A stretch of DNA of 64,000 bases from Qipengyuania huizhouensis (GTDB taxonomy: Bacteria; Pseudomonadota; Alphaproteobacteria; Sphingomonadales; Sphingomonadaceae). The position numbers and the translations under genes are program-made. Below, piece by piece: positions 35,187 to 44,143 of this stretch; the stretch's first letter is position 1, and every line of letters begins with the position of its first letter. Location: contig NZ_JAIGNT010000001.1 in assembly GCF_019711635.1 (NCBI RefSeq), forward strand, positions 430,280-494,279, given 5' to 3'. A model generated the notes under the pieces. It had not been told where the DNA came from, made no database searches, and saw nothing but the letters and a program-made list of their open reading frames with translations.

Positions 35187-35681
35187 ATGAAAAAGATTTT
35201 TGTAAGTGCAATCGCACTCACCCTTCCCGTCGCTGCTGTTGCAGCTCCGGGCGATTCCGACACCGCAACCGGCACCGCAACCGCCACGGTCGTCGCTCCG
35301 ATCGAACTGGAGCATGACGCGGGCGCCGCCCTTTCATTCGGCAGCTTCCTGGCGGGCGCGGGCGGCACTGTCGTCGTGACACCGGGCGGCGCGGGTTCGG
35401 TGACCGGCGACGTGGAATTCGTGAGCGGTTCGGTTAACACCGCCGACAGCTTCACCGTTGCAGGTGACGCAAACCGTTCCTTTACCATCTCGGCAACGGG
35501 CGGTTCGGTTTCCAACGGAACCGAAACCATGACCTTTACAACTGCTGTATCTTCGGCCTCCGATACGCTCGACACCAACGGTGACGGCAGCTTCACGGTC
35601 GGCGGCACGCTGACCGTCGCAGCCGACCAGGCCGCTGGTGACTACACCGGCACCTACGACGCGACTGTAGCGTACAACTAA
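35187..35681 (+). CDS. DUF4402 pilin-like protein, probable major subunit
   Basis: A 164-aa DUF4402 protein in its most typical form: signal peptide (MKKIFVSAIALTLPVAAVAA), Thr/Ala/Gly-rich strands, and the terminal AAGDYTGTYDATVAYN. The composition, rich in Thr, Gly and Ala, is like abundant fibre subunits, so this is a candidate major pilin. The start is ATG 35187 after an AGGA site; an upstream frame lacks signal-peptide logic. It sits between another DUF4402 gene and the pilin-chaperone-usher set. Confidence 0.88.
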   Translation: MKKIFVSAIALTLPVAAVAAPGDSDTATGTATATVVAPIELEHDAGAALSFGSFLAGAGGTVVVTPGGAGSVTGDVEFVSGSVNTADSFTVAGDANRSFTISATGGSVSNGTETMTFTTAVSSASDTLDTNGDGSFTVGGTLTVAADQAAGDYTGTYDATVAYN

Positions 35682-35738
35682 GAACGTGGGCGGATCCGGT
35701 CGGCCGATCTTTCGGTCGGCCGGGTCCGTCACTCCTCC

Positions 35739-36269
35739 ATGCAGCCGTCCATCCATCTTTTCACGGCCGCCGCGGTCGCCTGCTTCTGCGCATTCGCCGC
35801 TGAGCCCGCTGCCGCCCAGGCAGCCGAAGCCCGGCTCGAGGGCAGCGCGCAGGCGGTCGTCGTCGAACCGGCCGGGATAACCGCCATCGAAGATCTGCGT
35901 TTCGGCGCGATCATGCAGCCGGCCACTGCCGGGACGGTGACGGTGGGTACGGATGACTCGATCAGCGCGACGGGCGGCGCCGTCGTCGGGATTACAACTC
36001 CACAACCCGGCACACGCGGCGCTGGCCGCTTCACCATCACGGGGGATGCAAACAGGATGTTCAGAGTATCCCATCCGAACAGGCTGACGATATTCAACGG
36101 AACTGCATCAATGACCGTGGATAAATTACGCAGCAACGTGAATGGCCAGGAACGATTTGACGCGAACGGCAGCTATGAGCTCCGCATCGGCGGTCGACTG
36201 CAGATCGGTGCGAACCAACCTGCGGGAGACTATACCGGCACCTACGAGGTAACGGTAATTTATCATTAA
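35739..36269 (+). CDS. DUF4402 pilin-like protein
   Basis: The 176-aa product has a signal peptide (LFTAAAVACFCAFAAEPAAA) and a DUF4402 body that closely follows the previous one, ending GANQPAGDYTGTYEVTVIYH. The shared end of the two proteins shows they are paralogues. It lies 53 bases before the chaperone gene and is probably co-transcribed with it. It may be a minor or tip-associated subunit. No adhesin domain is visible in any of the DUF4402 proteins. Confidence 0.87.
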   Translation: MQPSIHLFTAAAVACFCAFAAEPAAAQAAEARLEGSAQAVVVEPAGITAIEDLRFGAIMQPATAGTVTVGTDDSISATGGAVVGITTPQPGTRGAGRFTITGDANRMFRVSHPNRLTIFNGTASMTVDKLRSNVNGQERFDANGSYELRIGGRLQIGANQPAGDYTGTYEVTVIYH

Positions 36270-36322
36270 TTTACCAAGTCCGGTCATAAGCGGAAGGTAC
36301 GTAAAACTACGGAACCGACCGA

Positions 36323-37255
36323 ATGAAACCTGCCAAGATATTAATGAAATCCGCACTCGCCACCGCTCTTCTGGGCGGCTTCGGCTTTGCTGCTATTGCG
36401 CAGGAAGGCACGGCGCAATCCGGGGATGCCGAAACCACGGCCATGCCGGAAGGTGCGGTTGGCGGGATGGGCGATATCAACCTCTACCCCCGCCGGGTCG
36501 TCATCCAGGGCCGGCAACGCACCGCGCAGGTCGGCCTGTTCAACCGCACGCCCAATGAAGGCGATTACGAGATCGACATCACCGAAATGGCGATGACGCC
36601 CGAGGGGCGCCTGGTCGCGCTCGATCAGGTCGACGATCCCGCGCTTGCAGACCGGGTGAAATCGGCCAAAGACATGATCCGCTGGTCTCCCAAGCGCCTT
36701 ACCCTGGGCGGGAGCGAGAGCCAGACGATCAGGCTCATGGCCCGCCCCTCGCCGGATACTCCGCCCGGCGAATACCGGGCGCATTTCCTCGCCATTTCGC
36801 GTCCTGAGTCTTCCGGCGGCGGCGTGTCGATCGACGAAGTGATCTCGGGCCGCCAGGCGGACGGTATCGGCGTGACGATCAAGCCGCGCTTCGGCATTTC
36901 CATTCCCGTCATCGTCAGGGTCGGCGAAACGACGCTGAGCCTCGCTATCGAGAATACGAGACTGGTCGACCTGCCCGACGGCAGGCGCGCCCTCGGCCTC
37001 AGGCTGACGCGCGAGGGAACGCGCTCCGCCTATGGCGATGTGCGCGTGTTTCGCGCGGGCGAAGACGAGCCGATCGTGGTCGCACGCGGAGTGGGAATCT
37101 ATCCCGAAATCGATGCCCGAGATGTGCTGCTGCCATTCACGCTCGACGAAGAGGTAGCCCCGCTCTCGAGCGGCGAGGAACTGCGGGTCGCCTTTATCGA
37201 CGACGATTACGATCCCGGTGCCGTTCTGGCGGAGGCTGTCTTCACAGCACCCTGA
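36323..37255 (+). CDS. PapD-like periplasmic pilus chaperone
   Basis: The 310-aa protein has a signal peptide and two Ig-like domains as in PapD-type chaperones (YPRRVVIQGRQRTAQVGLFNRT, then PKRLTLGGSESQTIRLMARPSPDTPPGEYRAHF). Such chaperones hold subunits by donor-strand complementation and pass them to the usher. Length and long linker are larger than in enterobacterial FimC-type proteins, as in the alternative CU systems. It lies between the DUF4402 subunit and the usher gene, seven bases before the latter. Confidence 0.88.
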   Translation: MKPAKILMKSALATALLGGFGFAAIAQEGTAQSGDAETTAMPEGAVGGMGDINLYPRRVVIQGRQRTAQVGLFNRTPNEGDYEIDITEMAMTPEGRLVALDQVDDPALADRVKSAKDMIRWSPKRLTLGGSESQTIRLMARPSPDTPPGEYRAHFLAISRPESSGGGVSIDEVISGRQADGIGVTIKPRFGISIPVIVRVGETTLSLAIENTRLVDLPDGRRALGLRLTREGTRSAYGDVRVFRAGEDEPIVVARGVGIYPEIDARDVLLPFTLDEEVAPLSSGEELRVAFIDDDYDPGAVLAEAVFTAP

Positions 37256-37261
37256 TCGCTC

Positions 37262-40018
37262 GTGGATCGCAGATCAGCCATTCTTCGCGCGATTTTGCGA
37301 ACCTCCGGCGCTCTTTGCGCCGTCCTTGCCGCGCCTGTAGCAGCCGGGGAAACCGCCGCAGATCCCTCCACCGCCCCCCTGTCACCCCCCGCCGCAGAGC
37401 AGGCTGGGACGCCATTCACCGCCCAGGACGAACTCGTTCTCGAATTGCAGATCGAGGGTGCCAATCGCCGCGACACGATCATCGCCTATGGGCGGTTGCC
37501 CGAAGTCTACCTGCCTTTCGGATTGATTTCCCGGCTTCTCGATCTCGCGATTTCGACCAGCCCGGACGGGCGCCATGCGAGCGGCTGGATCCTCAACGAA
37601 ACACGCACCCTGTCGCTGACAGCCGGGCAAGGGTTCGCGGTTCTCGAAGGCCGCGAGATCGCGATAGACGAAGAGGCCGTGGTCGGTTTCGATGGCGAAC
37701 TCTACGTCCGCCCAACGGTGCTGGAACTGATCCTTCCGGTTGAAGTCGAAGTCGATCTCAGGGCGCAATCGGTCGCGATCGCAACGCTGGAGGTTTTTCC
37801 CTTCCAGGCGCGCCAGCGCCGCGACGGACGCCGCGGCTTGCTGGAAAGCCAGGGCACTGCCGACGACGTGACAGAATTCCCGCGCGCCCATACGCCCTAT
37901 CTTCTCGCGAGCATGCCCAAGGCGGACCTCGAACTAAGGGCAATGTCCGACCAGATCCGGGGCGAACGCCTCGAGGGCGAGCTTTATTTCGCTGGCGATC
38001 TCGCTACCGCCAGTGCGGAGATATTCCTTGCCGCGGCGAGCAATGACGGCCTGACCGCCGCCCTGATGGAAATCGGCCGGGACAATCCGGACGGCGGCAT
38101 GCTGGGCCCGCTCGACGCGACAAGCTTTGCACTGGGCGACATCCAGACCGTCCAGCAACCGGTCGGCCTGCGCAATTCCTTCGGCCGCGGTTTCCGCATT
38201 TCGAATGCGGCGCTGGATACGCAGTCGGTGTTCGACGAAATCGATCTGCGCGGGGTCCTGCAGGACGGTTACGAGGTCGAACTCTATCGCAACGGTGTGC
38301 TGCTGGGATCGACCGACAGGGCAGTGAACGGCCAATACGAATTCCTCGGGGTTCCCGTGGACTTCGGCATCAATGCGTTCCGGCTCGTGTTCTACGGCCC
38401 ACAGGGCCAGCAGCGCGAGGAGGTCCGCACCATCCGTGTGGGCGACGGGCGCGTCCGCAAGGGCGAACTGGTCTATGATCTGGGCGTCGTCCAGAACGAA
38501 CGCACGGTCCTCGACGTTCGCCGCGAAGGTGCGATCGTTCCCCCTTATGCAGGTGGCTGGCGGGCGATTGCGAAAGCCAGCTACGGCCTTTCCCAAAGCC
38601 TGACCACCGTGGCGAGCGCCTCGTTCGACGAGGAAGCCGTGAACGGACAGGAACTGGCAGGAACCATCGGCCTGCGGACCGGCTTCGGCAGCACCGGGCT
38701 GCGTTTCGACGCCGCCTTCGCATCCGGCGGAGGCCGGGCTTTTGTCGGGGGGCTCAACGGCCGGTTCGGAAATACGAATTTCACCGTGAACCACGGCGAA
38801 TATTCCGGGGGCTTCGTCGACGAACTGCTCGCCCCGGGAAGGCGCGCTCTATCGCGTGCGACCGACGTCAACCTCTCCACCTCGCTCGACCTGTCGGAGC
38901 AGCTGTTCGTGCCGGTCGTCGCCCGTGCGCGCCGCATAGAATACGACGATGGCGCGTTCGAGAATCGCGTCGGCCTGCGCGGATCGATCAGGAAGGGCGA
39001 CTTCCTGTTTTCGAATTCCGCCGAATATGTGTCGTTCGAGACGGCTGAGGGCTTCGAGGCCGAACAGGCGATCGGCGTATTCGACCTCACCGCCGCCCGG
39101 GGCGAGAACACGCGGGTCCGGGCATCGTTCGAATACGAAATATTGCCGACGCTGGAGCCGAACGCGGTATCGCTGGTGGCCGACCGCAATTTCGGCGAGC
39201 ATTTTCTGTTGCAGGCCGGCGCCGGATACCGCTTCGACGGTTCCAGCCTCACCACCAGCGCCTCGGTCCTCACCCGGCTGGGAAAGACGACGCTGGCACT
39301 GGAAGCGGATTACGATTTCCAGCGCAAGTCGCATGCGGTCGCCCTGCGCTGGGGCCTGTCCTTCGGCCGCAGTTCCCGCGGATTTTATGTCGACCATCTT
39401 TCCCGCGCCCGGCTCGGTGCGGTCGAGGTCCGCGCCTTCCACGATCGCAATGCCGATGGCGTGAGAAGCGAGGACGAGGCAATCTTCCCGGATCTGGCCT
39501 TCTTCTCGCCGAGCGAGACCGTGCTCACCGACGACCGGGGGTACGCGATGATCACCGGCCTTCCCGAACATCGGCCGACCAAGATCCAGCTCGATATGGC
39601 CACCCTGCCAGACATCACGCTGGTCCCGGCAGAACCCGGGCTTGAAATCATACCGCGGCGCGGACGCACGCATTCGGCGGAATTCGCCATCGTCAGCGTA
39701 GGGGAAGTCGAAGGCACGGTGGTTTTCGTATCCGGATCGGACGAACAGGCCGTCGGCGGGGTCAGGCTGGGCCTGAAGCCGCTCGATACCGAGGGCGAGA
39801 CGCGCTGGCTGCGAAGCGAGACCGATGGCTATGCCTATTTCGAACAGGTCCGGCCCGGACGATATGCAATCGTCCTCGACCCCGAACAGGCGAAGGGCCT
39901 GGGCATCTGCCTGATCGAAGATAGCGAGAGCCTGATTGAGGTCGAACCCGAAGGAGGCGCCTATGCCTTCTCCGCCAGGATATCGCGGTGCCCTTTACTG
40001 GCGACCGCGAACGACTGA
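37262..40018 (+). CDS. Outer membrane usher of an alternative chaperone-usher pilus
   Basis: The 918-aa protein has a signal peptide and an usher-type beta-barrel. It does not resemble FimD/PapC closely, fitting the alternative usher branch. A segment at about residues 725-738 (FHDRNADGVRSEDE) is a DxNxDG calcium-binding-like loop of the kind found in repetitive adhesins, followed by two Ig-like/carboxypeptidase-regulatory-like modules. Such a large C-terminal part may form the plug or periplasmic domain. It starts with GTG 37262, seven bases after the chaperone stop. Adjacent tRNA-Gln lies just downstream. Confidence 0.87.
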   Translation: MDRRSAILRAILRTSGALCAVLAAPVAAGETAADPSTAPLSPPAAEQAGTPFTAQDELVLELQIEGANRRDTIIAYGRLPEVYLPFGLISRLLDLAISTSPDGRHASGWILNETRTLSLTAGQGFAVLEGREIAIDEEAVVGFDGELYVRPTVLELILPVEVEVDLRAQSVAIATLEVFPFQARQRRDGRRGLLESQGTADDVTEFPRAHTPYLLASMPKADLELRAMSDQIRGERLEGELYFAGDLATASAEIFLAAASNDGLTAALMEIGRDNPDGGMLGPLDATSFALGDIQTVQQPVGLRNSFGRGFRISNAALDTQSVFDEIDLRGVLQDGYEVELYRNGVLLGSTDRAVNGQYEFLGVPVDFGINAFRLVFYGPQGQQREEVRTIRVGDGRVRKGELVYDLGVVQNERTVLDVRREGAIVPPYAGGWRAIAKASYGLSQSLTTVASASFDEEAVNGQELAGTIGLRTGFGSTGLRFDAAFASGGGRAFVGGLNGRFGNTNFTVNHGEYSGGFVDELLAPGRRALSRATDVNLSTSLDLSEQLFVPVVARARRIEYDDGAFENRVGLRGSIRKGDFLFSNSAEYVSFETAEGFEAEQAIGVFDLTAARGENTRVRASFEYEILPTLEPNAVSLVADRNFGEHFLLQAGAGYRFDGSSLTTSASVLTRLGKTTLALEADYDFQRKSHAVALRWGLSFGRSSRGFYVDHLSRARLGAVEVRAFHDRNADGVRSEDEAIFPDLAFFSPSETVLTDDRGYAMITGLPEHRPTKIQLDMATLPDITLVPAEPGLEIIPRRGRTHSAEFAIVSVGEVEGTVVFVSGSDEQAVGGVRLGLKPLDTEGETRWLRSETDGYAYFEQVRPGRYAIVLDPEQAKGLGICLIEDSESLIEVEPEGGAYAFSARISRCPLLATAND

Positions 40019-40094
40019 CGCGCGCATTGCTGGATCAGGAGACACGGCACGAACCGCGTCTTGCAAGAACCTTCGAAATGTCGTTGCAGAATAT

Positions 40095-40168
40095 TGGATG
40101 CCCCGTGAGGATTCGAACCTCAATTGACGGAGTCAGAGTCCGTAGTCTTACCATTAGACGACGGGGCA
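40095..40168 (-). tRNA. tRNA-Gln (anticodon CUG)
   Basis: On the minus strand the cloverleaf is intact: acceptor TGCCCCG/CGGGGCA with encoded CCA, the GGTTCGAATCC T-arm, and an anticodon stem ACGGA/TCCGT enclosing CTCTGAC, giving the anticodon CTG for the Gln codon CAG. It lies between the usher and Ppx/GppA genes. Confidence 0.95.
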
Positions 40169-40329
40169 TCAGCCGTCCGGCATGGCGAGAATCGTTCCCG
40201 GGCCGGAGAGAGGCCGCGCATCTAGTTTCGCAGGGGCCCAAGGTCAACCCTTCCGCTTGCCCCCGAGGGTTCCTCCCGCTAGCATCAATGCCAGGTCCCC
40301 GCGCGAGGTAGTTTCGCGCGGGAGGAATA

Positions 40330-41568
40330 ATGAAAGATATCCCCATGGCGGAACACTCTCCGCCGGACATGAATAGGGGGCACGGTAAGAAAAGGGGCGG
40401 CACGTCCGGCAAGGTAGCCGATTTCCGCTACAAGCGCCCCTCCCGGCCCGAAAAACGCTCCAAGAACAATGGAGCGAAGGCTCGCGATGCGAAGCCGCGC
40501 AATGCAATCGGCTCCCAAGGCCCGGCAGATACCGCCGCGCAATTCCACCGTGGTCGCCGGCAGGCCTATGCCGCGCTCGATCTGGGCACGAACAATTGCC
40601 GGCTCCTGATTGCACGGCCTTCGGGCGAAAACTTCACTGTGATAGACGCCTTCAGCCGCGTGGTGCGATTGGGCGAAGGGCTGGCGGCGAGTGGGCGCCT
40701 GTCCGAAGATGCGATGGAGCGGACGCTCGCCGCGCTTCACGTGTGCGCCGAAAAGCTGCGCCGCCGCCATGTCCATCTGGCCCGCTCGGTCGCCACCGAA
40801 GCCTGCCGCCGCGCATCCAATGGTGCGGAATTCATCGAGCGCGTGCGCGAGGAAACCGGCATCGCGCTCGATATCATTTCCGCACAGGAAGAGGCGCGGC
40901 TGGCGGTGCTCGGCTGTCATATCCTGCTGGAGGATGGCGAAGGCCCGGCCGTCATCTTCGATATCGGTGGCGGCTCGACCGAACTGGTTCTGGTCGAACC
41001 GAGCGGCGCAGTGCCGCGCATCATCGACTGGATGAGCGTGCCCTGGGGAGTCGTTTCGCTGACCGACACGGTGACCGGATCGGACGAGAGTGAAGACCTA
41101 CGCTTGGATCGCTACCGGCGGATGCGCAAAACCGTGTACGACAGCTTCAAGCCCTTCGCCGAACGCATCCGCGATTTCACGAGGGGCCCGCACCCTATCC
41201 GCCTGCTCGGCACCAGCGGCACGGTCACAACGCTCGCCAGCCTGCATCTCGAACTACCGCAATACGACCGGCAGGCGGTCGACGGGTTGATCCTGCCTTC
41301 GCAGGCCATGCGCGACATCTCGCTCAAGCTTTCGCACATGAGCGGGGATGACCGGCGACAACTGCCCTGCATCGGCGACGACCGGGCAAACCTCGTGGTG
41401 GCCGGCTGCGCAATCCTCGAAAGCATTCTCGACATCTGGCCATCGGTGACGCTGGGCGTGGCCGACCGCGGCATTCGGGAGGGCATACTGCGCAGCCTGA
41501 TGGCCGCCGATGCCGATGGCGAGCGCAGCCGCGCCGCATTGCAACGCATGAGGGAACAGGATGTCTAG
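40330..41568 (+). CDS. Ppx/GppA family phosphatase
   Basis: The 412-aa protein belongs to the exopolyphosphatase/guanosine pentaphosphatase family. The ASKHA phosphate motifs DLGTNNCRLLIARP and DIGGGSTELVLVE mark the two nucleotide- or polyphosphate-binding lobes. It hydrolyses polyphosphate and/or pppGpp; which one cannot be told from sequence. The first 75 residues are basic and Lys/Arg-rich, an extension not found in short members. ATG 40330 follows a GGGAGGAATA ribosome site. It overlaps rlmE by eight bases, so the two are coupled. Confidence 0.92.
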   Translation: MKDIPMAEHSPPDMNRGHGKKRGGTSGKVADFRYKRPSRPEKRSKNNGAKARDAKPRNAIGSQGPADTAAQFHRGRRQAYAALDLGTNNCRLLIARPSGENFTVIDAFSRVVRLGEGLAASGRLSEDAMERTLAALHVCAEKLRRRHVHLARSVATEACRRASNGAEFIERVREETGIALDIISAQEEARLAVLGCHILLEDGEGPAVIFDIGGGSTELVLVEPSGAVPRIIDWMSVPWGVVSLTDTVTGSDESEDLRLDRYRRMRKTVYDSFKPFAERIRDFTRGPHPIRLLGTSGTVTTLASLHLELPQYDRQAVDGLILPSQAMRDISLKLSHMSGDDRRQLPCIGDDRANLVVAGCAILESILDIWPSVTLGVADRGIREGILRSLMAADADGERSRAALQRMREQDV

Positions 41569-42223
41569 ATCTGGCAAGGACAAGGACACCCGCGTGCGCA
41601 CCGCGAGGAAGCGCACCGCATCTTCGACCCGCTGGCTGCAGCGCCAGCTCAACGATCCCTACGTCAAGCAAGCCAAGGCCGAAGGCTATCGCAGCCGCGC
41701 GGCCTACAAGCTGATCGAACTGGACGAGAAATTCGGCCTGCTCAAGGGGGCCGACCGTATCGTCGACCTCGGCATCGCACCGGGCGGCTGGAGCCAGGTT
41801 GCGCGCAAGGTGCGCCCCAAGGCGAATGTGGTTGGCATAGACCTGCTCGAAACCGAACCGATCGAGGGCGTCACCATCTTCCAGATGGATTTCATGGACG
41901 ACGAGGCGCCGCAGGTCCTGGAAAATGCGCTGGGCGGGAAGTCCGATCTGGTGATGAGCGACATGGCGGCAAACACAGTCGGCCACAAGCAGACGGACCA
42001 CCTGCGGACGATGGGGCTGGTCGAAGCAGCCGCATGGTTCGCGATCGAGAACCTGGACAAGGGCGGAACCTTCCTCGCCAAGGTATTGGCAGGCGGGACC
42101 GACAAGGACCTGCTCGACCTGCTGAAGAGGCACTTCAAGACGGTAAAGCACGCCAAGCCGCCTGCAAGCCGTAAAGGCTCGAGCGAATGGTATGTCATCG
42201 CGCAAGGCTTCAAGGGCGGCTGA
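41561..42223 (+). CDS. rlmE: 23S rRNA (uridine-2'-O)-methyltransferase RlmE (FtsJ)
   Basis: RlmE methylates the ribose of U2552 in 23S rRNA, aiding 50S assembly. The 220-aa product has the SAM-binding motif DLGIAPGGWSQVA, the family segment YKLIELDEKFGLL and the catalytic KDKE-type Lys/Asp/Lys/Glu set (for example MSDMAANTVGHKQTDH and the GGTFLAKVLAGG segment). The start overlaps the Ppx/GppA gene, which is the usual arrangement in this group. A terminator lies just downstream. Confidence 0.96.
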   Translation: MSRSGKDKDTRVRTARKRTASSTRWLQRQLNDPYVKQAKAEGYRSRAAYKLIELDEKFGLLKGADRIVDLGIAPGGWSQVARKVRPKANVVGIDLLETEPIEGVTIFQMDFMDDEAPQVLENALGGKSDLVMSDMAANTVGHKQTDHLRTMGLVEAAAWFAIENLDKGGTFLAKVLAGGTDKDLLDLLKRHFKTVKHAKPPASRKGSSEWYVIAQGFKGG

Positions 42224-42237
42224 CTACGCACACAAAA

Positions 42238-42258
42238 AACCCCGCACGGGGCGGGGTT
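42238..42258. terminator. Convergent terminator hairpin
   Basis: AACCCCGC and GCGGGGTT form an 8-bp stem over ACGGG. On the minus strand it is followed by a run of seven T, making a typical terminator for the cytochrome c gene; on the plus strand the tail is weaker, so it may also help end rlmE transcripts. Confidence 0.75.
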
Positions 42259-42283
42259 CTTCGCTGAATTTTTGAACTCGCGA

Positions 42284-42988
42284 TCAGTCGACCTTGGTCG
42301 CACCTTCGTTGTCGGTGGCGGCATTGTCGGTCGGAACGGGCTGGTCGGCGCCCATGCCCGCGGCAGATTCAGCTGCACCGGCTTCGGCACCTTCGACAGG
42401 GCCCGGACCCGCGCCGGGAGCATCACCCTCTGCCCCTTCTTCGGCTTCGGGAGCGGCAGGAGCGGGCTTGGCCGGAGCGCCACCGAAGGTTGCGAGATAT
42501 TCCATGACGTTGGCGCGATCTTCCGGCTTGGACAGGCCGGCAAAGCTCATCTTGGTGCCGTTGGCGAAACCGCGCGGGCTTTCGAGCCATGCGTCCATGT
42601 TTTCCCAGGTCCACTGGCCGCCCTTGTCGGCCAGCGCAGAGGAATAGGCAAATCCTGCATGGCCTGCGATGGCCTTGCCCATCGTGCCGTAGAGATTCGG
42701 ACCGATACCGTTCGCACCGCCCTGTTCGATCGTGTGGCAGGCGGTGCACTTGGCGAAGACCTGCTCACCAGCAGTCGCATCGGCCGAGGCGAGAAGCGTG
42801 CCGAGATCGGGACCTGCATCTTCGCCGCCCTCTTCTTCCGCACCTTCGACGAAATAGCCCCATTCGCCGTCTTCGAATTCTTCCTGGCTGTCGGCATGGA
42901 AATACATGCCCGAAGCGATCGACGCGCCGAGCGCGACGATGCCGGAAAAGAGAACCCAGCCGGAAGCGGTGTTGAAACGATCGTCCAT
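42284..42988 (-). CDS. Membrane-anchored c-type cytochrome with acidic low-complexity tail
   Basis: The 234-aa protein has an uncleaved N-terminal membrane helix (about 10-30), a haem-binding CTACH at 81-85 and a likely Met ligand at 147 in GTKMSFAG, the layout of alphaproteobacterial cytochrome c-552/CycM-type carriers that link the bc1 complex to cytochrome oxidase. After residue 170 the protein is an Ala/Pro/Glu/Gly-rich low-complexity tail. A role as electron carrier in the respiratory chain is inferred. Two regions, 43-60 and the tail, are strongly acidic. Confidence 0.92.
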   Translation of the reverse strand: MDDRFNTASGWVLFSGIVALGASIASGMYFHADSQEEFEDGEWGYFVEGAEEEGGEDAGPDLGTLLASADATAGEQVFAKCTACHTIEQGGANGIGPNLYGTMGKAIAGHAGFAYSSALADKGGQWTWENMDAWLESPRGFANGTKMSFAGLSKPEDRANVMEYLATFGGAPAKPAPAAPEAEEGAEGDAPGAGPGPVEGAEAGAAESAAGMGADQPVPTDNAATDNEGATKVD

Positions 42989-43134
42989 TGCGTGAAAGCC
43001 TGCGAGAATCCGTGGTGATCTGGTGATTGCGCGCCGCTCTAGTGCCGAGTGCGCTATCGCGCAAGTGCCTCGGCAGGCCAGCTACCGGCAATAGCGCTTG
43101 CGGCTGGGGATTTGCGCCGATAGCAGCGGTTTGT

Positions 43135-44028
43135 ATGCGTACCTTTGCCAGACCCGCCATCGAGATGGTCGACACCATGCGGCAGATCGCCGCAAGCGAT
43201 CCCGAGCGCGCCATCGCCTTCGGTGGCGCCCCCGGTTCGAACTCGCACCAGGCAGCGATGCAGTTCGATCCGGACTGCCTGCCGCTGCCCTATCTCGGTT
43301 TCGAGGATGCGCTCGATGCGGTGAAGCAGGGCCGCGCCGGCTGCGCGATGATCCCGATCGAGAACAGCCAGCACGGGCGCGTTTCGGACATCCACTTCCT
43401 TTTGCCCGACAGCGGGCTGTCCATCGTGGCCGAGCATTTCATGCGTATCACCCATGCGCTGATGGCGACCGGGCCGGGTCCTTTCGAGGCGGCGTACAGC
43501 CATCCGCAGGCGCTCGGCCAGTCGCGGGAATATCTGCAGAAGCACGGAATCGTGGCTCTGGCGCATGCCGATACGGCAGGTGCAGCGGCTTATGTGGCGG
43601 AGATGCAGGACCCGAAATTCTGCGCCCTTGCCCCCCCGATGGCCGCGCAGCTCTACGGGCTCGACATCATCGAGGAGGCGGTAGAGGACGCGCATGACAA
43701 CACGACGCGTTTCGTCGTGCTTGCCAATCAAGCGCTTGATCACGCCGCTTTCGACGGTGTTCAGGCGATGACCACTCTCATTTTCGAAGTGAAGAATATC
43801 CCCGCCGCCCTCTACAAGGCGCTCGGCTGTTTCGCGACCAATGGCGTCAACATGACCAAGCTGGAAAGCTACCAGAAGGGTGCGAGCTTTGCCGCCACGC
43901 GCTTCTATGCCGATATCGAAGGCGCCCCGGGCGATCCGCGGGTCGATGCCGCGCTTGATGAGCTGGAGTTCCAGACGAACGGCGTGCGGCTATTGGGCAG
44001 CTACGCGCAGGCGAGGAAGCGGGGATGA
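43135..44028 (+). CDS. pheA: Prephenate dehydratase with ACT domain
   Basis: Prephenate dehydratase converts prephenate to phenylpyruvate, the last committed step of phenylalanine synthesis. The 297-aa product has the dehydratase core (IAFGGAPGSNSHQAA, IPIENSQHGRVSDIH, the DNTTRFVVL motif with catalytic Thr) followed by an ACT regulatory domain (VKNIPAALYKALGCFATNGVNMTKLESYQ) that binds phenylalanine. The start is ATG 43135; the family begins here, while the longer frame adds an unrelated leader. It is not fused to chorismate mutase. Confidence 0.95.
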   Translation: MRTFARPAIEMVDTMRQIAASDPERAIAFGGAPGSNSHQAAMQFDPDCLPLPYLGFEDALDAVKQGRAGCAMIPIENSQHGRVSDIHFLLPDSGLSIVAEHFMRITHALMATGPGPFEAAYSHPQALGQSREYLQKHGIVALAHADTAGAAAYVAEMQDPKFCALAPPMAAQLYGLDIIEEAVEDAHDNTTRFVVLANQALDHAAFDGVQAMTTLIFEVKNIPAALYKALGCFATNGVNMTKLESYQKGASFAATRFYADIEGAPGDPRVDAALDELEFQTNGVRLLGSYAQARKRG

Positions 44029-44143
44029 AGGAATAATCGACCGCTTCCTTGCAGTCTTGTGTCAATCGGCTCCGAAACAGCGGATAATTGTCATATGTCT
44101 CTGCAATCAATGGTTTTCCCGAGCTTCAAGATAGGGGATCACC

